From: Candidatus Endomicrobium embiratermitis
GTDB taxonomy: Bacteria; Elusimicrobiota; Endomicrobiia; Endomicrobiales; Endomicrobiaceae
NCBI GenBank assembly: GCA_009781315.1
Contig: WQYI01000003.1
Span: 62,001-126,000, forward strand
Reading direction: 5' to 3'
DNA: 64,000 nt
Shown here: positions 50,444-58,479 of the stretch, one piece after another
Position numbering within the stretch: position 1 is the stretch's first letter
Layout: each line of letters starts with the position of its first letter
Notes under the pieces: generated by a model
Seen by the model: only the letters and a program-made list of their open reading frames with translations
What the model was told of the DNA's origin: nothing
Database searches by the model: none
Program-made: the position numbers and the translations under genes

Positions 50444-50451
50444 ATGTTCCT

Positions 50452-50658
50452 TTATTTCTTTAAGTCAATATTTATGCCAAGCATATTTAGAATCCTTATA
50501 GTTTTACCCAAAGACGCTGTTTCTTTGCCGTTTTCAAGTTCAATAAGAAAACGAGCGCCCACTCCGCTTGACCCCGCTAACATAACCTGCGTGAGATTTT
50601 GAGATTTTCTTGTTTCTCTTATAAATTTTCCTAAAGTTTTTGTATCTTTTATAACCAT
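50452..50658 (-). CDS. hipB: HipB-type helix-turn-helix antitoxin
   Basis: A 68-residue Xre-type HTH protein: LGKFIRETRKSQNLTQVMLA (helices 1-2), GSSGVGARFLIELENGKETA (recognition helix and following turn) and ILNMLGINIDLKK, a C-terminal strand as in HipB. It should bind its own operator and HipA. I chose the ATG at 50658 because the HTH begins there and GGGGA precedes it; a longer frame reaches upstream through the operator. Two matching operator sites flank the promoter. Confidence 0.9.
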   Translation of the reverse strand: MVIKDTKTLGKFIRETRKSQNLTQVMLAGSSGVGARFLIELENGKETASLGKTIRILNMLGINIDLKK

Positions 50659-50674
50659 TTTATCCCCAATAAAC

Positions 50675-50693
50675 AATATTCCCGAACAGTAAT
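50675..50693. promoter_or_regulatory. HipB operator, promoter-downstream copy
   Basis: AATATTCCCGAACAGTAAT; its reverse complement matches 18 of 19 bases at 50728-50746. It lies just downstream of the predicted -10 box. Confidence 0.7.
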
Positions 50694-50695
50694 GT

Positions 50696-50723
50696 TTTAT
50701 ATTTTTTCGACCTCTTCTGCCAA
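50696..50723 (-). promoter_or_regulatory. Predicted hipBA promoter
   Basis: On the minus strand TTGGCA (50723-50718), 16 bases, TATAAA (50701-50696). It lies between the two operator copies, so HipB binding at both would enclose it. Confidence 0.55.
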
Positions 50724-50727
50724 CATT

Positions 50728-50746
50728 ATTACCGTTCGGGAATATT
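50728..50746. promoter_or_regulatory. HipB operator, promoter-upstream copy
   Basis: ATTACCGTTCGGGAATATT, inverted with respect to 50675-50693. The centres of the two sites are 53 bases apart, about five helical turns. Confidence 0.7.
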
Positions 50747-50782
50747 TTAATATATTTTAAACTTTTTTGCAACAAATATTAC

Positions 50783-52435
50783 TTACCGGGAAGATTTTCT
50801 CTTTTCCCTGAAAGTTTTAATGAGGCTTTTTGTAGACACATCGTGGGTATTGTCAGATTTGCCTTCAAGTTCGGGCAAAATAGCGTTTGCCAAAACTTTG
50901 CCGAGCTCTACGCCCCATTGGTCAAAACTGTTTACTCTCCACAATACGCCCTGGGTAAAAATCTTATGTTCATATAAGGCTATTAAAGCGCCGAGAGTTT
51001 TAGGGGTAAGCTCATTTATAAGCATACTGTTGGTAGGTCTGTTGCCTTCAAATACTTTATGCGGCGTAAGCATTTCAACGTCTTCTTTCGAAACTCCCGC
51101 TTTAGTAAGATTTTCAGCTGCCTGTTCTTTTGTAAGACCGAAAGCCAAAGCTTCTGTCTGTGCAAAATAGTTTGCCATAAGCTTTTCGTGATGATCGCCT
51201 ACTCTTTCCGGAGGATTTACAAAACCTATAAAATCGCAAGGAATAAACTTTGTCCCCTGATGTATAAGCTGGTAAAAAGAGTGCTGCCCGTTTGTGCCCG
51301 GCTCGCCCCATATTACGGGTCCCGTTTCGTAATCGACTCTGGCGCCTTCAATGTTTATCGTTTTCCCGTTAGATTCCATATCGCCCTGCTGCAAATACGC
51401 GGTAAACCTGTGCAAATACTGGCTATAGGGCAAAACCGCGTGGCTTTGCGCGCCGAAAAAATTGTTATACCAAAAGCCGAGTACCGCCATAATTACCGGT
51501 ATGTTTTTTTCGTACGGAGTATTCAAAAAGTGGTTGTCTATATAATACGCGCCTTCAAGAAGCTCGGCAAATTTACTAAAACCGACGCAGCAGGCAATCG
51601 GCAGACCTATGGCAGACCAAAGGGAGTATCTCCCGCCGACAAAATCCCAAAACTCAAACATATTTTTCTCGTCTATGCCGAAGTCTTTGACTTTTTTTAC
51701 GTTTGTGGATAATGCGACAAAATGATTTGCCACGGCTTTATCCCCGAGTTTTTCCGTAAGCCATTTTTTCGCGCTGAAAGCGTTGGTCATGGTCTCAAGA
51801 GTGGTAAACGTCTTTGAAGCGACTATAAAAAGCGTTGTTTCGGGATTTAATTTTTTCAATGTTTCGTAAATATCAGCGCCGTCAATATTTGACACAAAAT
51901 GGACGTTCGGCCCGTCCGCGTAATATTTTAAGGCTTCGCAAACCATTTTGGGGCCTAAATCCGAACCGCCTATGCCTATATTTACCACATCGGTAATTTT
52001 TTTTCCTGAGGCTCCGAGCCATTTCCCGCTTCTTAAGTTTTCGCTAAAAATTTCCATTTTTTTAAGCACGGCGTTTATTTCCGGCATTACGTCCTTACCG
52101 TCAACATAAACCGGAGCATTGCTTCTGTTTCTCAAAGCGGTATGAAGCACGGCTCTTTTTTCGGTCCAGTTTATTTTTTCGCCTGAAAACATTTTTTTCG
52201 CGTATTCGCCGACGCCGGCCGACTTCGCAAAAGCCATCAATAAATTAAAAGTTTCGGAATTTATGATGTTCTTGGAATAATCGAACGTTATCCCCAAATT
52301 ATCGTCTGTTATTGAAAATTCGTTAAACCTGCTGCCGTCTTTAAACAAATCCCTCATATGAAGATTTTTGTTTTCCTGTCTGTGTTTCTCCAGATTTTTC
52401 CACTGCGGCGTTTGCGTAAGTTCAAAGGTAGACAT
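50783..52435 (-). CDS. pgi: Glucose-6-phosphate isomerase
   Basis: A 550-residue canonical PGI that interconverts glucose-6-P and fructose-6-P in the cytoplasm. The signatures are [55 protein letters not shown] and [20 protein letters not shown], containing the catalytic Glu and His. The C terminus has [12 protein letters not shown] with the conserved Lys. AGAGGAAC precedes the ATG. It is a normal-length, normal-motif enzyme, in contrast to the diverged PGI-like domain inside the giant gene nearby. Confidence 0.97.
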   Translation of the reverse strand: MSTFELTQTPQWKNLEKHRQENKNLHMRDLFKDGSRFNEFSITDDNLGITFDYSKNIINSETFNLLMAFAKSAGVGEYAKKMFSGEKINWTEKRAVLHTALRNRSNAPVYVDGKDVMPEINAVLKKMEIFSENLRSGKWLGASGKKITDVVNIGIGGSDLGPKMVCEALKYYADGPNVHFVSNIDGADIYETLKKLNPETTLFIVASKTFTTLETMTNAFSAKKWLTEKLGDKAVANHFVALSTNVKKVKDFGIDEKNMFEFWDFVGGRYSLWSAIGLPIACCVGFSKFAELLEGAYYIDNHFLNTPYEKNIPVIMAVLGFWYNNFFGAQSHAVLPYSQYLHRFTAYLQQGDMESNGKTINIEGARVDYETGPVIWGEPGTNGQHSFYQLIHQGTKFIPCDFIGFVNPPERVGDHHEKLMANYFAQTEALAFGLTKEQAAENLTKAGVSKEDVEMLTPHKVFEGNRPTNSMLINELTPKTLGALIALYEHKIFTQGVLWRVNSFDQWGVELGKVLANAILPELEGKSDNTHDVSTKSLIKTFREKRKSSR

Positions 52436-52467
52436 CTTAAGTTCCTCTTTTTGTTATTACCGAATAT

Positions 52468-52502
52468 AAAAAAAGCCGACGGTTTTCCGGTCAGCTTTTT
52501 TT
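52468..52502 (-). terminator. Terminator after the outer-membrane protein gene
   Basis: AAAAAAAGCCGACGG and CCGGTCAGCTTTTTTT form an imperfect stem with a TTTT loop. On the minus strand it is followed by a run of T. It separates the barrel-protein gene from pgi. Confidence 0.8.
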
Positions 52503-52517
52503 GCTTTAAACGTCAAT

Positions 52518-53174
52518 TTAGTTTAAGATTTCATAAGCTTCAGGATTAAATTCCGGTTCAACTTTAGGTTCGGATTGCGGCTGAACGCCGGGCTCCGGCT
52601 GAAATTCGGATTCGGATTTTTTTGAAAGGTCGAATTTATATCCCAGGCTTATGCCTATTTTCATATAATTCAGGTTTATGGTGTCCGGGTTATCGAATTT
52701 GCCGGCATATCTTGAACCCGTCACTTCCATAACAAAATTCTTATATTCCGTTCCTACTCCGCCTCCGTAATATAACCCGCCGCTCGCATTGTCGCCAATA
52801 TCGTTTGTCGCAAATATGCTGTATCCGACGCTCGCTTTAAAATAAGGTTTGGCATCGCCCTTACCCCAGGTTTTAAGAGGCGTAAACATAATAGAAACAT
52901 AAACGGGGACAAAAGAAAAATCAGTGTCGCCGGAAATATCGACTAAGCCTCTGGGCAAATTATATTCCACGCCCGCGCCCCAGGAAAAATAATCCGATAT
53001 TTCGCCGCGAACTTCAAGAGCGGCGTTAAAACCCAGTCTTGTCTCCTGATCGGGTCCGTATTCATAATCCATTGTCGAAGGAATATCAACTCCGATTTTC
53101 GGAATTAAACTTACAGCCTGAAGTCCCGACGCGGCAAAAATTAAAGCAAAACAAATAAACAATATTTTTTTCAT
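52518..53174 (-). CDS. Small outer-membrane beta-barrel protein
   Basis: A 218-residue exported protein (signal peptide MKKILFICFALIFAASGLQA). The mature part shows alternating strands typical of 8-stranded OmpA/OprF-like barrels (FNAALEVRGEISDYFSWGAG, AKPYFKASVGYSIFAT, YYGGGVGTEYKNFVMEVTGS, INLNYMKIGISLGYKF). After the last strand comes an unusual acidic proline tail (QPEPGVQPQSEPKVEPEF) that would extend into the periplasm or outside. The barrel proves a Gram-negative envelope. GGAGG precedes the ATG. Confidence 0.85.
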   Translation of the reverse strand: MKKILFICFALIFAASGLQAVSLIPKIGVDIPSTMDYEYGPDQETRLGFNAALEVRGEISDYFSWGAGVEYNLPRGLVDISGDTDFSFVPVYVSIMFTPLKTWGKGDAKPYFKASVGYSIFATNDIGDNASGGLYYGGGVGTEYKNFVMEVTGSRYAGKFDNPDTINLNYMKIGISLGYKFDLSKKSESEFQPEPGVQPQSEPKVEPEFNPEAYEILN

Positions 53175-53218
53175 CTGGCCTCCGCCTAAATGCGTATTTA
53201 GAGTAATTATATATTTTT

Positions 53219-53707
53219 TTATTTCGGTTTGACAATCTCGAAAATAGCATCCGCAAGCGAAACGGCGGTTTTACGCACTTCTTTTGTTATCTCCGCGCCG
53301 AATTCCACGGTTTCGGGCTGTATGCCTAAAATCAAAGTTTTGCACGGATTATCGCGGGATATATACTTGATAAAAATATTCATGGGCATCATATGCGTGG
53401 AAAAAGCCGCGCCGTCAACGTCGTCAGCGGAAATAACGCCGACTTCGCCGGGATTAAGCCCGCTGTCTGCAGCGTCGCAGATTATAATATGAGTAGGCCT
53501 GATTTTTTTTATTTCGCCGGTAAGATTTTCGGGGGCGGTATAGCCGAGCAAAATTTTAAAATTTGAAGGGAGCTTTTTTTTCTGAAGTTCGTTCGCGGTT
53601 AAAATAGCCGCGGCGTCGTCGCCTCTGAGTTCCGAGCCTATGGAAAGGAAAACCGTTCTTTCGGAGTCTTTCAAAAACCGCTCTAATTTCTCGCGTATTT
53701 TATCCAT
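53219..53707 (-). CDS. hycI: NiFe-hydrogenase maturation protease (HycI type)
   Basis: A 162-residue endopeptidase of the HycI/HybD family: FLSIGSELRGDDAAAILTA (the nickel-sensing Glu and Asp), IICDAADSGLNPGEV and STHMMPMNIFIKYI with the family His. It should cut the C-terminal extension of the hydrogenase large subunit after nickel insertion. It is the last gene of the hydrogenase operon and overlaps the end of the ferredoxin-like subunit gene. Confidence 0.92.
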   Translation of the reverse strand: MDKIREKLERFLKDSERTVFLSIGSELRGDDAAAILTANELQKKKLPSNFKILLGYTAPENLTGEIKKIRPTHIIICDAADSGLNPGEVGVISADDVDGAAFSTHMMPMNIFIKYISRDNPCKTLILGIQPETVEFGAEITKEVRKTAVSLADAIFEIVKPK

Positions 53708-54317
53708 TTATAGAACCGGGAAGGAAATAAAGCTGCCCTTTGGTTTCTTGCTTGGACCGCGCAGGACCGGATACAACGGCATTGCCGCGAGGTTTGTTAG
53801 CTGGAGAAAGTTCTTCAAGCTTTACCGTGAATGCCGGAGGTTTCGTTTCTTTAGCCGTAGTTTTTTTACCTTGCTTGGGCCGCGCAGCGCTGCCGGTGCC
53901 GGATTTACCGCCGGTTTCTTCGCTGCCGGATTTGCCGCCGCCGTCGCTTTCGGAAGAAAGTTCTTCAAGTTTTACGGTGAGCTTTGATTTATCTATTTGG
54001 GCAAGTTCAAAATTGTCCGTAGTGTGTAAAGCTTTTTTAGGGCATGACAAAACGCACTGCGAACAAAAAATACAATTCGCGAGAGAAAGCTCGCAGCTGA
54101 AAATTTTGTCCTCGTCATTTACTTTAGAAATTTTAATCGCTTTTGCCGGACAGCTTCTCACGCAAATCTGGCAGCCTATGCATTTGTCCTGCTCAAACGA
54201 AATCATGCCCGCAAAACTCCCGTGTATATCGCGTTTTTTATACGGATACTGGGAAGTGGCCGGCTTTTTAAAAAGAGACTTTATGGCTTCAAATAAAATT
54301 GTTCCTATATTTTTCAT
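53700..54317 (-). CDS. Hydrogenase 2x[4Fe-4S] ferredoxin-like subunit (NuoI type)
   Basis: A 205-residue subunit. Residues 35-105 hold two cluster motifs, CIGCQICVRSCPAKAI and CIFCSQCVLSCPKKAL, which wire ferredoxin to the NiFe site in group 4 hydrogenases. The last 85 residues are not part of the family: a low-complexity tail in which LTVKLEELSSESD and FTVKLEELSPANK are two copies of an imperfect internal duplication (DNA 53957-53990 and 53802-53835), each followed by a basic Arg/Lys/Gln stretch. It overlaps both neighbours by a few bases. Confidence 0.9.
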   Translation of the reverse strand: MKNIGTILFEAIKSLFKKPATSQYPYKKRDIHGSFAGMISFEQDKCIGCQICVRSCPAKAIKISKVNDEDKIFSCELSLANCIFCSQCVLSCPKKALHTTDNFELAQIDKSKLTVKLEELSSESDGGGKSGSEETGGKSGTGSAARPKQGKKTTAKETKPPAFTVKLEELSPANKPRGNAVVSGPARSKQETKGQLYFLPGSING

Positions 54318-55255
54318 TGCGTTACCGCCGCTTTTATGATTATGTTTATCAAAATCTGAAGCAAAGCCATGGGCGTTAAATATTTCCAGCAGAATCTTAC
54401 CATCTGGTCCATTCTGATTCTTGCAAATATCGTTCTTACAACCGTTAAAACCGCTATTATGAAAAGAATTTTAAGCAAAAAAATTATTATTCCCAGAAAA
54501 AAACCGAGATTATAGCCGAAAGGCATAAAAACCGCAGCCAAAAGCGCCGCAACCGAGATTGCCTGTATATTCATCGCAAGTTTAAAATAGGCGTATAACG
54601 GCCCGGTATATTCGGTAAACGTTCCCGCGACTATTTCAGTTTCCGCTTCGGGAATGTCAAAAGGAACTTTTTCAAGTTTTCCCTGCACCGCTATAATTGC
54701 GACGGCAAAAGCGATAATGTTTACCAAAAATAAAAAACCGTTAGCGCCGTAAAAATTTATAACTGCGGAGAATGTCCACGAGCTTGCCAAAACTCCCGGA
54801 GCCAAAACCGCCATTAAAAGCGGAACTTCGTAAGAAAACAATTGCGTCAAAACGCGCATAGAGCCTATCAGCGAATACAAAGACCTTGAATACCAGCCGC
54901 CCAAAAAGTAAGTAAGCGTAGGTATGGTAAGAATGTATACTACGGCGACAATATTGCCTTTAAACGTAAACAACGATTGCGGATTATAAACCGGAATAAA
55001 CAAAAACGCCGTCGCTGCCGCCGCGCAGGCTACAAGAGGCAGAATTTTAAAAATAAACCTGTCCGCGAGTTCCGGGATAATAAGTTCTTTTGACAAAAGT
55101 TTTATAAAATCGGCAAAAGGCTGAAACCACGGAGGACCGACTCTTGTCTGCATTCTCGCGTAAAGCTTTCTGTCTATGTATTCCGCGGATAAAGCAAGAA
55201 TAAACAAAAACAGAAAACCCGGAAAAATTAAAATTTGTAATAATGATAAAATCAT
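54314..55255 (-). CDS. Hydrogenase membrane subunit (NuoH/HyfC/MbhM type)
   Basis: A 313-residue protein with eight or so helices. The family hallmark is visible: AEYIDRKLYARMQTRVGP on the first loop, FAVAIIAVQGKLEKVPFDIP and EAETEIVAGTFTEYTGPLYA, the loop facing the hydrogenase module. This subunit joins the soluble hydrogenase arm to the ion-pumping membrane arm. Its gene is 4 bases into the ferredoxin-like subunit gene. Confidence 0.94.
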   Translation of the reverse strand: MILSLLQILIFPGFLFLFILALSAEYIDRKLYARMQTRVGPPWFQPFADFIKLLSKELIIPELADRFIFKILPLVACAAAATAFLFIPVYNPQSLFTFKGNIVAVVYILTIPTLTYFLGGWYSRSLYSLIGSMRVLTQLFSYEVPLLMAVLAPGVLASSWTFSAVINFYGANGFLFLVNIIAFAVAIIAVQGKLEKVPFDIPEAETEIVAGTFTEYTGPLYAYFKLAMNIQAISVAALLAAVFMPFGYNLGFFLGIIIFLLKILFIIAVLTVVRTIFARIRMDQMVRFCWKYLTPMALLQILINIIIKAAVTQ

Positions 55256-55278
55256 TTTATTCTATAAACCTCTGACCT

Positions 55279-55397
55279 TTTGTCATTCTCAAAAATGGAT
55301 TCCGTTTTTCAACGGAATGACACGACATTGTTGTCATACCGGCACCGTATTTAGACACTACGGTGTAAACTCCAGCCGGTATCCACGTTCGCAGTTA
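55279..55397. repeat. Palindromic repeats between the large-subunit and NuoH-type genes
   Basis: GTCATTCTCAAAAATGGATTCC..GGAATGAC, then GTCATACCGGCACCG..CACTACGGTGTAAA..CCGGTATCC, then AACTCCTAATTCCTAAC. The last string also forms the 3' end of the hydrogenase large-subunit gene. Confidence 0.75.
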
Positions 55398-56603
55398 ACT
55401 CCTAATTCCTAACTTTATTTTAGTAAAGTCCACGCCTCTGTTTTTCTTATACCAATCTATGCTGTGCTGCCTTAACTGTTTCCACGTCATTTCGGACTTA
55501 CCGTTTACCGCTACTATCATTCTGTCCGTACACGAAAAACACGGATCTATCGCCGCGATAACTATTGTAACGTCGGCAAGATACCCTTTTTGAAGCATTG
55601 TCGCAACCGACTGAACGTTTGCAAGCGTAGGAGCTCTCAGCTTTACTCTTTCGGGTTTATCCGTACCGTTGGCGCGCACATAATGAACATCCTCGCCTCG
55701 CGGGGCTTCATACCTGCTAACCGCTTCGCCCGCGGGAATTTTTAAAGGAGCCGGAACTTTTAAAGGGGTATCGGGAAGTTTTTTTATAAGCTGCCTTATT
55801 ATAGAGTACGACTGCATAAGCTCGCCCACGCGCACCAAAGCTCTTCCGTAAACGTCGCAATTGTCGTCTGAAATCACTTTAAAATCCACTTCGCCGTAAG
55901 CGGCGTATTTTTCTTCGGCTCTTATATCTCTGGTTATTTTTGACGCTCTGCCGGTAGGCCCTACCGCGCCCATTTTTACCGCGTCATCAGGCGATAAATA
56001 ACCGACTTTGGAAAGCCTCTTTTTTATGGTTATTTCTTCGGTCGCGACATGAGCGTAATATTTTGTCCTTTCTTCTAAAATGTCCATGGCTTTTAAAATC
56101 TGGCCTTTTTCTTCGTCGGAAATATCTTTTCTCACGCCGCCTAGTATATTTACCGCGTAATTTACCCTGTTGCCCGTAAGAATAGCCAGCAAGTCCATTA
56201 TAACTTCCCTGTCTCTCCACGTGTACATTAAAAGCGTGTCAAAACCTATTTCGTGCGCGGCAACGCCAAGCCACAAAAGATGGCTGTGTATTCTTTCCAT
56301 TTCGCCTATAATAGAGCGTATATATTTCGCCCTCATAGGAACATTTAAACCGGCTATTTCTTCGACTGCCTGCAAAAAACACGTCGCATGCGAATGCGAA
56401 CATATTCCGCAAACTCTCTCTATCAAGTATAAATCGTGCAAATAAGGCTTGCTTTCACAGGCTTTTTCTATCCCTCTGTGATTATAGCCGAGCTTTACCA
56501 ATATATTTTCAACTTTTTCGCCCTGCAGCGTAACGTCGAAACTTGCCGGCTCTTTTAAAGCGGGATGCTGCGGGCCTATGGGAATAACAAGTTTTTTAGG
56601 CAT
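55395..56603 (-). CDS. Group 4 [NiFe] hydrogenase large subunit (NuoD-like)
   Basis: A 402-residue catalytic subunit. Both nickel-ligand pairs are present: RVCGICSHSHAT (Cys65, Cys68) and DPCFSCTDRM (Cys355, Cys358), so this is a real hydrogenase and not a complex I NuoD, which lacks these Cys. The start QHPALKEPASFDV is common to the whole NuoD family. About 40 residues follow the last Cys pair; this is the peptide the HycI protease might remove. The very end (LGIRS and the stop) is read from a TTAGGAATTAGGAGTTAAC repeat. The enzyme makes or uses H2 with ferredoxin and drives ion transport across the inner membrane. Confidence 0.95.
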   Translation of the reverse strand: MPKKLVIPIGPQHPALKEPASFDVTLQGEKVENILVKLGYNHRGIEKACESKPYLHDLYLIERVCGICSHSHATCFLQAVEEIAGLNVPMRAKYIRSIIGEMERIHSHLLWLGVAAHEIGFDTLLMYTWRDREVIMDLLAILTGNRVNYAVNILGGVRKDISDEEKGQILKAMDILEERTKYYAHVATEEITIKKRLSKVGYLSPDDAVKMGAVGPTGRASKITRDIRAEEKYAAYGEVDFKVISDDNCDVYGRALVRVGELMQSYSIIRQLIKKLPDTPLKVPAPLKIPAGEAVSRYEAPRGEDVHYVRANGTDKPERVKLRAPTLANVQSVATMLQKGYLADVTIVIAAIDPCFSCTDRMIVAVNGKSEMTWKQLRQHSIDWYKKNRGVDFTKIKLGIRS

Positions 56604-57090
56604 TACAGTCCTCCGTTTTTTCTTTCAACGGATTCTTATTAAGTCTGTCCTGAGTCCAGTCTTTTCTTAAAGGATACTCCCCTTCAGGCCAATTGTCAGG
56701 CAAAGGATATCTGTGTCCTTCAGGCAATCCTTCAATTGCCACGCCGAACAAATCGGTAATTTCTCTTTCCTGAAGTTCCGCTGCCGGATACATATCCGTA
56801 ATTGTCACTATTGAAGCGTTTGTTTTGGGAACGGACGTTTCAATGTTAAGAATAAGCCCGTTTAAATCCGCCATGTGGTATATAAAAGAAAAATTTTCTT
56901 TATCGTCAAGACCCGTAAGCATGCAAAAAACATTTATTTTTAAACCCGTTACGGCAAATTCTAAAAACTTTCTGAAATCAGAATAAGGGATTTTCATCCA
57001 AAGTCTGTTTTGGCTCTGTACTTTAATATTTCCCGCAAGTTCAGGGTATTTTGCGGCTATTCTTTCAACTATAGGATGATTATTTTCCAT
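56596..57090 (-). CDS. Hydrogenase subunit, NuoC-like 30-kDa family
   Basis: A 164-residue subunit with the NuoC pattern: FSFIYHMADLNGLILNIETS and the conserved ELQEREITDLFGVAIEGLPE and RYPLPDNWPEGEYPLRKDW. It packs against the large subunit in the peripheral arm. Unlike HyfG/HycE, it is not fused to the large subunit here; the genes overlap by 8 bases. This separate state resembles Ech/Mbh and complex I of many bacteria. Confidence 0.93.
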   Translation of the reverse strand: MENNHPIVERIAAKYPELAGNIKVQSQNRLWMKIPYSDFRKFLEFAVTGLKINVFCMLTGLDDKENFSFIYHMADLNGLILNIETSVPKTNASIVTITDMYPAAELQEREITDLFGVAIEGLPEGHRYPLPDNWPEGEYPLRKDWTQDRLNKNPLKEKTEDCNA

Positions 57091-57106
57091 TTCTGTCCTC
57101 TTTGAA

Positions 57107-57222
57107 ATGACAACTTTGCGTATTTGTCATTCCGGGCTTGACCCGGAATCCATTTTTTATGACCCTTTAATAACTAACGTGGATCCCCGACTACAACATT
57201 CGGGGATGACAAAAGAAAGGGT
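57107..57222. repeat. Palindromic repeats between NuoB- and NuoC-like genes
   Basis: GTCATTCCGGGCTTGACCCG plus GAATCC, then GTGGATCCCCGACTAC..ATTCGGGGATGACA. It is of the CHSGLDPES-translating class; the second part matches 48551-48582. Confidence 0.8.
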
Positions 57223-57689
57223 TAACATCCTGCTTTTGTCAGCTTTTTTGCTTCGCTTTCTTCAAAATGCTTTAACAGTTTTGTCAGACCGTCGATTATC
57301 GCGTCCGGACTTGCGGGACATCCCGGTATATACGCGCTGACGGGTATTGCTTCGTCTATTCCCGAAAGCATATTATAACATCCGTCAAACACGCCGCCGG
57401 AACAAGCGCATGTTCCTACGGCTATCACAAATTTAGGTTCGGGAAGCTGCTCATAAATTCTTACAAGCCTGTCTTTAATTTGCCTTGTTACGGGACCGGA
57501 ACACAAAAGAACGTCGGCATGCCTTGGAGTGCCTTTAAGCTGAACGCCAAACCTTTCCAAATCGTAAGTCGGGGTAATAGCCGCTACAATTTCTATGTCG
57601 CAAGCGTTACACGCGCCGGTATTAAAATGTATAATCCACGGAGATTTCAGACGCGCCCAGTTGATAAGCTTTTGCACGGATTTAATCAT
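57222..57689 (-). CDS. Hydrogenase small subunit (NuoB type)
   Basis: A 155-residue subunit that carries one proximal [4Fe-4S] cluster. Its ligands are NTGACNACDIEIVAA, AVGTCACSGGVFDG and YIPGCPASPDAIIDGL. It is the electron gate next to the NiFe site. The N terminus SVQKLINWARLKSPWIIHF matches group 4 small subunits. The gene ends just at a repeat block and starts 11 bases after the NuoA-like gene. Confidence 0.94.
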   Translation of the reverse strand: MIKSVQKLINWARLKSPWIIHFNTGACNACDIEIVAAITPTYDLERFGVQLKGTPRHADVLLCSGPVTRQIKDRLVRIYEQLPEPKFVIAVGTCACSGGVFDGCYNMLSGIDEAIPVSAYIPGCPASPDAIIDGLTKLLKHFEESEAKKLTKAGC

Positions 57690-57700
57690 TCCTTTCTCTT

Positions 57701-58054
57701 TTAGTCATTTCTTTCCTTCCTGAAAATTATAAGAATGCTCAAATAAGCCGTTATAATAAAAAGTACGATTATGCCTAAAGATTCCTTCATTATTTCCGAA
57801 GGCGTTGTTGCAATCATAAGAGTTATAACGTGCATAATCGTAAAAAAGAAAGCTATGGGAAAAAATTCCCCGTAGTTCAGTTTTATTCTATGGTCTTTAA
57901 CATCTTCGCCGCACGCGTAAGCTTTTATTTTTCCTTCGGGATTTGCGGGATTTTTATACGACATTTTTCCCGTAAAATAAGAAATTATAAGCAAAAAGAC
58001 AAATATTATCGCAAAAGCTATCGGCGGATAAATAAAAAGAAACGAGATTTCCAT
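57701..58054 (-). CDS. NuoA-like membrane subunit of the hydrogenase complex
   Basis: A 117-residue protein with three membrane helices (about 8-27, 62-82, 92-111) and the loop AYACGEDVKDHRIKLNYGEF between the first two. Topology and loop position match NuoA, or the corresponding MbhI-like subunit of archaeal hydrogenases. The acidic residues in the second helix of NuoA are absent; FPIAFFFTIMHVITLMI is seen instead. Its place in the middle of the operon supports a structural role in the membrane arm. Family assignment is moderately certain. Confidence 0.7.
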   Translation of the reverse strand: MEISFLFIYPPIAFAIIFVFLLIISYFTGKMSYKNPANPEGKIKAYACGEDVKDHRIKLNYGEFFPIAFFFTIMHVITLMIATTPSEIMKESLGIIVLFIITAYLSILIIFRKERND

Positions 58055-58078
58055 TTTTTAACCTTTTAAAGAACCCAC

Positions 58079-58153
58079 GGTGTCATGCTGAACTCGTTTC
58101 AGCATCTTGTCGTTAAAGAATAGACCCTGAAACAAGTTCAGGGTGACACAACC
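58079..58153. repeat. GTCATGCTGAAC palindromic repeat between NuoA- and NuoK-like genes
   Basis: TGTCATGCTGAACTCG..TTTCAGCATCTTG, TCGTTAAAGAATAGA, then CCCTGAAACAAGTTCAGGG..TGACACA. Near-identical to 60519-60597 with a different spacer. Confidence 0.88.
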
Positions 58154-58158
58154 AAAGG

Positions 58159-58479
58159 TTATCCTTTTAATTTGTTTATATTTGACACGTCAAGCGAGTT
58201 ATGCTTTTTTACTATATTTATTATGTAACCGGCCGAAATCATAAGAATCACGACTTCAACGACTATCATAGTTATAATTAACGGCTCCACAAGCTGCGGT
58301 TTGCCGTTAAAATATCCCGCGGCGGCAAGCAAAATCGTAACGCCTTTCGTCATAATTTCAAGGCCGATAATCATGGCTATTATATTTCTTGTAGTAATAA
58401 CGGCGTATATACCGACGACAAACAAAAGCGGCGCCGTTATAAGATACAATTTAAAAAGAACTAATGATTCGTAACTCAT
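58159..58479 (-). CDS. NuoK/MrpC-like membrane subunit
   Basis: A 106-residue protein with three helices: LYLITAPLLFVVGIYAVIT, IIAMIIGLEIMTKGVTILLA (with the conserved Glu in helix 2) and PLIITMIVVEVVILMISAGY (Glu in helix 3). These buried acids are the usual proton-path residues of NuoK/MrpC. It overlaps the NuoJ-like gene by 4 bases. Confidence 0.88.
   Translation of the reverse strand: MSYESLVLFKLYLITAPLLFVVGIYAVITTRNIIAMIIGLEIMTKGVTILLAAAGYFNGKPQLVEPLIITMIVVEVVILMISAGYIINIVKKHNSLDVSNINKLKG

Noticed and set aside
55395-56603. Reading the large subunit as complex I NuoD
   Set aside because: Both CxxC nickel-ligand motifs are intact and a hydrogenase maturation protease is in the operon. 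No NADH-module genes are present in the operon.
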